Shown: positions 58,071-64,000 of the stretch, in pieces | Layout: each line of letters starts with the position of its first letter | How positions within the stretch are numbered: position 1 is the first letter of the stretch | Assembly (NCBI RefSeq): GCF_051020955.1 | Contig: NC_135016.1 | Span: 28,429,131-28,493,130 of the forward strand | Length of the DNA stretch: 64,000 bases | Reading direction: 5' to 3' | Origin: Megalopta genalis | Lineage: Eukaryota; Arthropoda; Insecta; Hymenoptera; Halictidae | Translations under genes and position numbers: made by a program | Notes under the pieces: model-generated | Database searches by the model: none | The model's input: only the letters and a program-made list of their open reading frames with translations | Told to the model about the DNA's origin: nothing

Positions 58071-58711
58071 TACATTGATCGCGTCCAGGACACGGTAATT
58101 CTAACGTTAAACATGAACGGTACTTGTTATCTCGTAGAAATGATAAAGCTGAATTTCTTTTCGATTTCTGTGATTTTGAAACTGTGCACTATATCTTTGA
58201 ACAAAAGCATGAAACCTCCCAAGCATTGGAAGCGACGCACAAAGATGCCAGAACTGTAGCAAGAATAGGCGCGAGAAGCAAGCACGTTGTCGTGGCAGGA
58301 TATTAATTTCATCGCTTCGTTTCGAAGCAGGTCAGCGCTGCCAAACAGAATGTTAATTTCGGAATCTACGGGAGCCACGGTTGCAACAGTGTACTCAGCC
58401 CGTGGCCGATATCGTCTATACACACACCGGTGTGCAGATGGACAGGGTCTCGCCGTAAATTGGATTGTAGGTTGATGCGGGGTTTATGCTCCTAATGAAT
58501 TGTTTGGCTTGCCCACGTAAAACAAACTTCAAGATTGGGGAGACGCTGCTGTTTACACTCGGCCAATATGTCGGATTGAGTCGCATGCGCGCCCCGCGCG
58601 AGCTTTGAACGCGGTCAGGCTCGTTCATTTATTTTAATACTGTAAAATCGTCCTCTTCAAACGTACTGCGATATTAATATCGTGGCCGCGGCGGATATAT
58701 CCCGGCGGGGA
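58071..58711. other. No gene seen
   Basis: Overlapping short frames on both strands (up to 98 codons), unrecognised. GCGGATATATCCCGG near 58690 resembles the palindrome of the family C and I elements. Confidence 0.5.
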
Positions 58712-59751
58712 TTAACACTTTGCCCTCCGCTGTCCCCTCTCGTGGAACATCGTAATTCTAGCATATCACTCGGATGTCCCCTCTCGTGGGACATTAAAGT
58801 TTATTAGTGATTACGGGGAATTGAGTTATTTCAGCGCAACTTTTTGAGACATGCATGTTTCCCTGAAGTTTGCCCTTAAAATGGCACAAGAAATCAAATC
58901 AAAATATAGTAAAATTACTAAGATATATACAAGAAATGTCAGCGGGTTTTGACGAGAACGTGAGAGACGTGCTCACGACGGTCCGAGCACTTCAAAGGCG
59001 CCACTTGAAATGAGCGATAAGGCAAGTTTGTAGAAGAAAGATCGGTATGCGAACATAGCACGCACTGTATAGTGAGATTTATAATCATAAAATCTGGAGA
59101 AAAAGATTTTCAAAGCTGAACTCGGTCTGGTTTGAAGCTTCGAGCGGTATAGATAGATCTAACGAGTGAGAAAATCGGAAAAGTGATTCTTCTCTTGGTA
59201 AATAAATTATTTGGTAAAAGTTTTTTTGGTAAATATCATCTTGTGAGTTAGCAATAACAGTTAGAAATTTTCAACCTATGTATTTATTCATATTTTTTAT
59301 TAGAACAATGGCAAAACCTTCAAACACGAATGAGTCTCATGACACAAGTAGTAGTGAAGATGAGCTCCAGATAGACGTTTATACAGATATGTTAGAAATG
59401 TTACACAGAAATGTTACTACAGATACGTAGAAGGTTTTCTTCTACAGTTAGTCTATCGTTTTGATAGCAGTGACAGTGATATCGTTCAAGCAACAAGGCG
59501 ACGAGAGAAAGAGTTCGCATAGATAGCGATTACAACGACAAAACAAAATTATAAAAAATAAGATATTGATTTTTTTGCAAATTTCTCGGTTTCAGCCAAA
59601 TTCATATAAGTCCAATATCATTATAATATGTTAGTTAGTTCCAAAACTATACTAAATAATACGAGGGTCTGTAAATGCTTGTTTCTGCCGAAAAGTGGCG
59701 CCGAGTAGCTGCTAGCCAATGTTCAGAATGGTGCGGAGTGCTAAGGGTTAA
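58712..59751 (+). mobile_element. TTAA-bounded piggyBac-like element, family J (~1.04 kb)
   Basis: The ends are TTAACACTTTGCCCTCCGC and, reversed, TTAACCCTTAGCACTCCGC, with TTAA at 58712-58715 and 59748-59751. A GTCCCCTCTCGTGG word occurs twice inside the left end (about 58731 and 58777); the second copy forms TGTCCC-CTCTCGT-GGGACA. It is the largest unnested TTAA element here and carries a probable transposase remnant. Confidence 0.8.
59308..59430 (+). pseudogene. Probable N-terminal remnant of a piggyBac-type transposase
   Basis: ATG opens 40 codons (MAKPSNTNESHDTSSSEDEL ...) to TAG at 59430, followed about 30 bp later by another acidic stretch (DSSDSDSDIVQATRRREK in a shifted frame) that stops. 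Acidic, serine-rich N-termini in this position are typical of piggyBac transposases. The catalytic domain is absent. The family call depends mostly on the TTAA ends. Confidence 0.5.
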
Positions 59752-62379
59752 CATGGATCGTTCCAAATTATCGATGATTTTCATTATTTTAACAGCTCGT
59801 CGAAGATTCTGCCGCGAACAAAACCGCGAAGCTGTTACAAACGAAGTGCGAACAATCGACTGACTTCGTAAATTATTAGAAACGAATTCTTTCGGATTTT
59901 TCGGTAACATGAAAGATTTATTAAAAATAGATACATTGGCTCGATGATGGAAATATTTGGAATTATTATCGATGACCTTTCGCCGCCTTTCTTTCAACCG
60001 GCAGATCCCGTCGCGATAGCGACTCGAAGGCGATTAATTTATTTTTGCGGCAATAAATTCGTCTAGGCGTTTTCGAACGTAATCAAATGTTCTCAAATGT
60101 GTATCTGCTAAATGATGCTGCGAGGATCGGAATAGATTTAGTATCTCAGATTTTTTCAAACGCTGCTGGTCGTTGAAGTATTATAGCACGAGGCCAAAAG
60201 TTCTGCCATAATAATGCGAAGAATTCAAGAGAAAGAGAAACCTGGAATATTCTCCGAACACAATAGAAAAGTTCGCAGGGAAATTCACGGCGGTGGAAAT
60301 ATTTTACAGAGAACCATTTCACGCTGTCCAAATATTTTGCATTATTTCCACTATCAACAATGTTACAGCCGCACGAATAATTCTCGGATTTTTTTCCGCC
60401 GGGCTCCGTAACGATGTCCGTGCTTGTACGAACACGGAAAAATACTGGGAATCTCGATGTTAGACGGTCGATTGTTTCCGAGATAGTAGCGAAGCCGGCT
60501 TCCCAGAGACGCGTTACGGCATATTGGATTTTGTTGTCGAGTCCTTTAAATTTTGCGGCCGACGGCGCGCCGCATCGCGCGCCGGTTCGTTCATTAACTC
60601 GTGCTAGAACGCGGAGGATAATGGCTTTTCTACCTGCGCGCGACCCGCCGATGAAAGCCCGGTAAAATATTCGCGCCCGTAGTGTTCCACAATTAATTTT
60701 TGCTCGAATATGTTCTGATAGCGGTATTCCGGCGTGTGCTAATAAAACTCGTTTCCGCGGGGATCCTTTGCGATCGGGTTGCGCCGGTGCGCGGCGAGTT
60801 CACAAGCGTGTTAATTATGCGTGTCTGCACATTTTAATCAGAAATTGTAACGCGCCGCTCGCCGCACTGTTGTTCGACAGATTGAATAATTATTACGCCG
60901 CCGGGAAGTTAAGAAATTCACTCTATTTACCGGGGCGAGGTATTTGTTGCTCGCACGATCCCCTAGATATTGCCCAACTTTCGTCATCCACGGCTCCCGA
61001 AATGGACAAAACAGCGTTACGGCCGTGAATTTTATGCACTCGTGTTTCTGCTCATTAAAATCCGGATAAATTCTACTTGGATCCAGCTTCTTGCAGTTAA
61101 AGCAAATCATTTTATATTTTGCATAAAGATACCAAGCAATTAACGCGGCCAGTGCCGCATCGATCGCATTAACTTTTTAACTAAGCTTTGAAATTCATTT
61201 TCGTTGAATCAGGCAGATCTGTTCCTATAATAAATCTTCGTTTGTTACATTATCAATCTAGAGAAATAGACAAAAGATAGACAAATAAAATAGACAAATA
61301 CAATAAAAAACGAATACAATACAAATACAATACGATACAATACAATACAATACAATACAATACAATACAAATACAATAAATAGACAAATACAAGTTTCAT
61401 ACTTGTGTTTATTCAATAATTTTTATTGTAATATACTCGATGTAATAAACTCGATGTCACTAAGATTTTAGAATACGAAAGAGTTGTACTAATATTCTCT
61501 ATGATAAATCTTAACTCTCTAATCTCGATTTCAATAATTAAATGATTTTTGATGTCGTAGGAACTTTTAATATTCATTTAACGTTAGACGAATTTTCAAG
61601 AAACGACGAACATAGTAACTTTGATTTATCGTAGCCAGTATTCTATAAGCAATAATAATTATCTCCCTTTGTTGCGCAGCGTTGCAAGTGCAGTAGAGAG
61701 AAGCAAGGAGAATAGAATAGCTATAATGTCGAAAAGAGATACGATAGAAATGTTTCATTGACATCTCGTTGAGTCGATGCCGACCGGTCGTCTATTTTTC
61801 ACGGGCATTGGCCGGAATTTATCGCGATTGTAGAGCCATTCGGAGGACCGAACCAATAAGATCAACAGGAAGATTACTCGAATTGTCGTTAATGACCCGC
61901 GTGCGAGTGATTAACGATTACCGTCGCTTAAATACGATGTACTGCTTCGAAGTGCAAATAATAGCTTAAATTTCCTCTTGTTTATGCATTCACTGTTCCG
62001 TCGCTAAACCGTGAACGCGTACGTACACGTATCGGCCAAATGAACATGTCAAGAGCATAATGCACTTGTACTAATGCACATTGCGTGTTAGTGTTGAGGA
62101 TCGCGCGCGTCAGGAGCCATTCCCGTAAATTTGACGTCGTCTGAAGTAACGGTAATTGGTTAAACGTTAAACCACGAACGTCATCGCTCGTTAAACTCAC
62201 GGAGACGGCAAAATCCTCGTAAATTACGCAGAAGATTTTGGTTCGAAAAATTCCCTGGAAATGTCTTGCAGTTAAATCAAGATAGAAATATATAATTAGT
62301 TTCTCGCGAATGTTCAACGTCAGCTCTCGAGGATGAACGTAAACAATCTGGATTCACGGTTTTCCCGGGTCGAAAATCA
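59752..62379. other. No gene seen; contains an ACAAT-type repeat
   Basis: Mixed DNA with a GC-rich part at 60410-61030. ATACAATACA pentamer repeats lie at about 61310-61400. Frames under 120 codons, unrecognised. ATTAACGCGGCCAGTGCC near 61140 is a single TTAA-like word with no partner. Confidence 0.5.
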
Positions 62380-63141
62380 TATGAGCCGTTTATTCTGAAA
62401 GTGGCATAAGTCACTTTACCGTAATGAAAAGTGGTGATTTTTTCATGTTTATACGAAATTATTTATACTGAAATTATTTCCTGTAAACATTCTGTAAAGG
62501 GCCTATAATATGTTCAAATCTATGAGCAAGTTTCAAACAAGAATGTAACCTGAAATTTTTTAAATCAATTCAGATCAAACGGCAATTATACATGTAGCTG
62601 TTTTTTCGGAGTCCTTGTAAGAAAAGACTTTATCCGTTTGAGTTCCAGGGATTATTCAGAAAACACGGTCGAAGAATGCCGAACACAGCGAAACAGCGCT
62701 TGTCTTAATTGATTGCGAAGAGAACCAAGCGGCACGATAGCGCTCGTCAAGATTGACAAACAAAACAGAAAGGAAAAAGAATGAAAAAAAGCAGCTATGC
62801 GATGTACGCGCGTCACTAAAGTTTGATCGCGACACAAGATCTGAACAGCGCGATCGCGCTGATTGGGATTCAAACAGTTATTAGAATAATTTCTAATATG
62901 AGCCGTTTATTCTGAAAGTGGCATAAGTCGCTTTACCGTAATGTGAAAAGTGGTGATTTTTTAATGTTTATACGAAATTATTTATACTGAGAAAAATATC
63001 AGTATCCTGAGATAACAAATAAAAGTAAATCTTCAGGAAAGTTAGCATCCATATTTTTAAACGTGTTAAAACGCAAACCCTTAAATATATCGACTTAGAA
63101 ACAAAGCGACTTATGCCACTTTCAAAATAAACGGCTCATAT
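62380..63141 (-). mobile_element. TIR element with ATATGAGCCGTTTATT ends, full copy
   Basis: It starts ATATGAGCCGTTTATTCTG at 62380 and ends with the reverse form CAAAATAAACGGCTCATAT at 63141. The first ~95 bp are repeated directly at 62896, where they start a 246-bp self-contained unit (62896-63141). The inverted relative at 7590-8251 lacks the first ~100 bp of this copy. No convincing coding region. Confidence 0.82.
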
Positions 63142-64000
63142 ACAAAATGTTTACAGTTTGGAGAGTTTACTACTGTTTCTTTTTTCTGGTAAATAATTTC
63201 GGTCAAAATTGACGCAGCCACTGGCCTTGCGAAGGTTAACACGCGTCGCTGTACATGGCAAACGAACTCGAACGGTGCGTTGAACGGCTGAAAAAGAATG
63301 CTCGGAGATGAAATTCGTTTTCGTCGGCGCGCTCGTCGCCGTCGAGGGACACAGTGTCAGCAAAAGGATGAAAAGATCGGCGGGGCGGAGGGGATCGTTT
63401 GATCGGGAAGCACCGCGGGATAGAGTATTTTCCGTTCGAAGAGTCGCCGGTTTGCTTTACGCACACTCGCCTGTTGAAGAAAATCGCGTCACACGGTCGA
63501 GGCGAGGGACAGGTAGGCCAGCCGAGGCAGGTGGGCTTGGATAGCGTGCGTAACAGGAGGCGGGCGCACTCGAGCGTGAATCGTTCAAAGTCGCGGCAAC
63601 AAACGCTTTCGAAAATTGCATTAAGAGCCGCGTTCCCACTTCACCACGTATCCAGCGCGTAGTCAGGTAGCGTTTGAGAAGTGCCGAATGAATGCGATTC
63701 TTGCGTACAAAGTACACACGGTTTTTAAACAGCCACGTAAAGGGCGCTCGCCGGCAGCCGCTCCGGGGAGAAGCCTGGATGTGCAGCGGGTGCACGCGCA
63801 CCTTTCAGCCGGAGAGAGCTCCCTCGGCGAGCCGGCCGAACAAGGAGGAGCCTACTTCGTCCTCTTCTACCTCTTTACACGCTCCTTTCTTGGTACTTTC
63901 CGCGAGAACAACCAGCCACAGACGTTCTCGTCGGATCCGTCGCTGCAGCCGGCTCCTGCCGCGAAGCGCGGCTCGGCCCCGGCCATGATAATTGCGAAAA
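63142..64000. other. No gene seen; GC-rich
   Basis: A frame at 63308 begins MKFVFVGALVAVEGHS, faintly signal-peptide-like, but continues as an arginine-rich low-information translation that overlaps frames on the other strand. The right edge is not resolved within the window. Confidence 0.45.

Noticed and set aside
61130..61190. TTAACGCGGCCAGTGCCGC as a further TTAA element end
   Set aside because: No reverse partner end was found within the window.
63170..63250. Possible right end of a TTAA element (GCGAAGGTTAAC)
   Set aside because: No matching left end could be identified upstream, and the inner inverted word is imperfect.
63308..63544. Frame starting with a signal-peptide-like MKFVFVGALVAVEG
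   Set aside because: The hydrophobic part is short, the rest is arginine-rich without similarity to anything known, and the opposite strand is equally open.
1..64000. tRNA or rRNA genes
   Set aside because: I saw no B-box-like GGTTCGANTCC with a paired acceptor stem and no rRNA-like conserved blocks; this was by eye, and a covariance-model scan would settle it.

Overview
The window looks like 64 kb of gene-poor nuclear DNA from an insect, most likely an ant or another aculeate hymenopteran. This rests on the mixture of AT-rich DNA with CpG-rich islands, the absence of prokaryotic gene organisation, several mariner/Tc1 relics, piggyBac-like TTAA elements and dense MITE families. The exact species cannot be read from the sequence. 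I found no host protein-coding gene, tRNA, rRNA or CRISPR array. The longest open frames sit in GC-rich islands, purine/pyrimidine microsatellites or tandem repeats and show no recognisable domain. The one strong host-gene signal is on the minus strand at 23671-23703: a polypyrimidine tract and AG directly abutting GTAAGT, with a second GTAAGT 33 nt downstream. That is the layout of a recursive splice site (or a 33-nt microexon), so at least this part may lie inside a very long minus-strand intron.

Most of what can be annotated is mobile or repetitive. (1) Thirteen TTAA-bounded, piggyBac-like nonautonomous elements are present (4816, 7005, 7486, 8294, 17061, 17846, 24638, 31033, 38890, 46159, 48508, 50795 and 58712). 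Many carry a family-specific palindrome just inside the terminal repeat, and two keep short acidic open frames that resemble the start of a piggyBac transposase. (2) Tc1/mariner relics: internally deleted mariners at 10722-11252, 44170-44732 and 52487-53404 (the last with a 218-aa frame that keeps its DNA-binding half), a 3' fragment at 57552, and a Tc3-like relic at 19535-20090 that inserted in one half of a tandem duplication. (3) Palindromic TA-flanked MITEs: a 215-bp CAGTAATGTCTCCC family (nine loci), a CAGGGTGTCCC snap-back family (three loci) and a family with CTAGACTGCGGATT ends (at least six loci). (4) A non-LTR retrotransposon ORF2 tail (40815-41169) and a probable solo LTR (53659-53901).

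Tandem arrays occupy much of the rest: 251 bp x5 (14147-15401, seeded by a MITE), 161-165 bp x3 (20880-21390), 284/295 bp x5 (27688-29152), 188 bp x2.7 (34960-35500), 150 bp x8 (37471-38668), 21 bp x8, 18 bp x9 and several microsatellites. Two long inverted duplications link distant parts of the window: 6604-7476 with 39366-40008, and 7590-8251 with 62481-63141.

The elements are nested. At 7486-9113 a TTAA element holds a TIR element and a second TTAA element, which itself holds a snap-back MITE, giving a relative order of insertion. A cluster of CTCF-like motifs at 43711-43814 is the best candidate host regulatory site apart from the splice signal.
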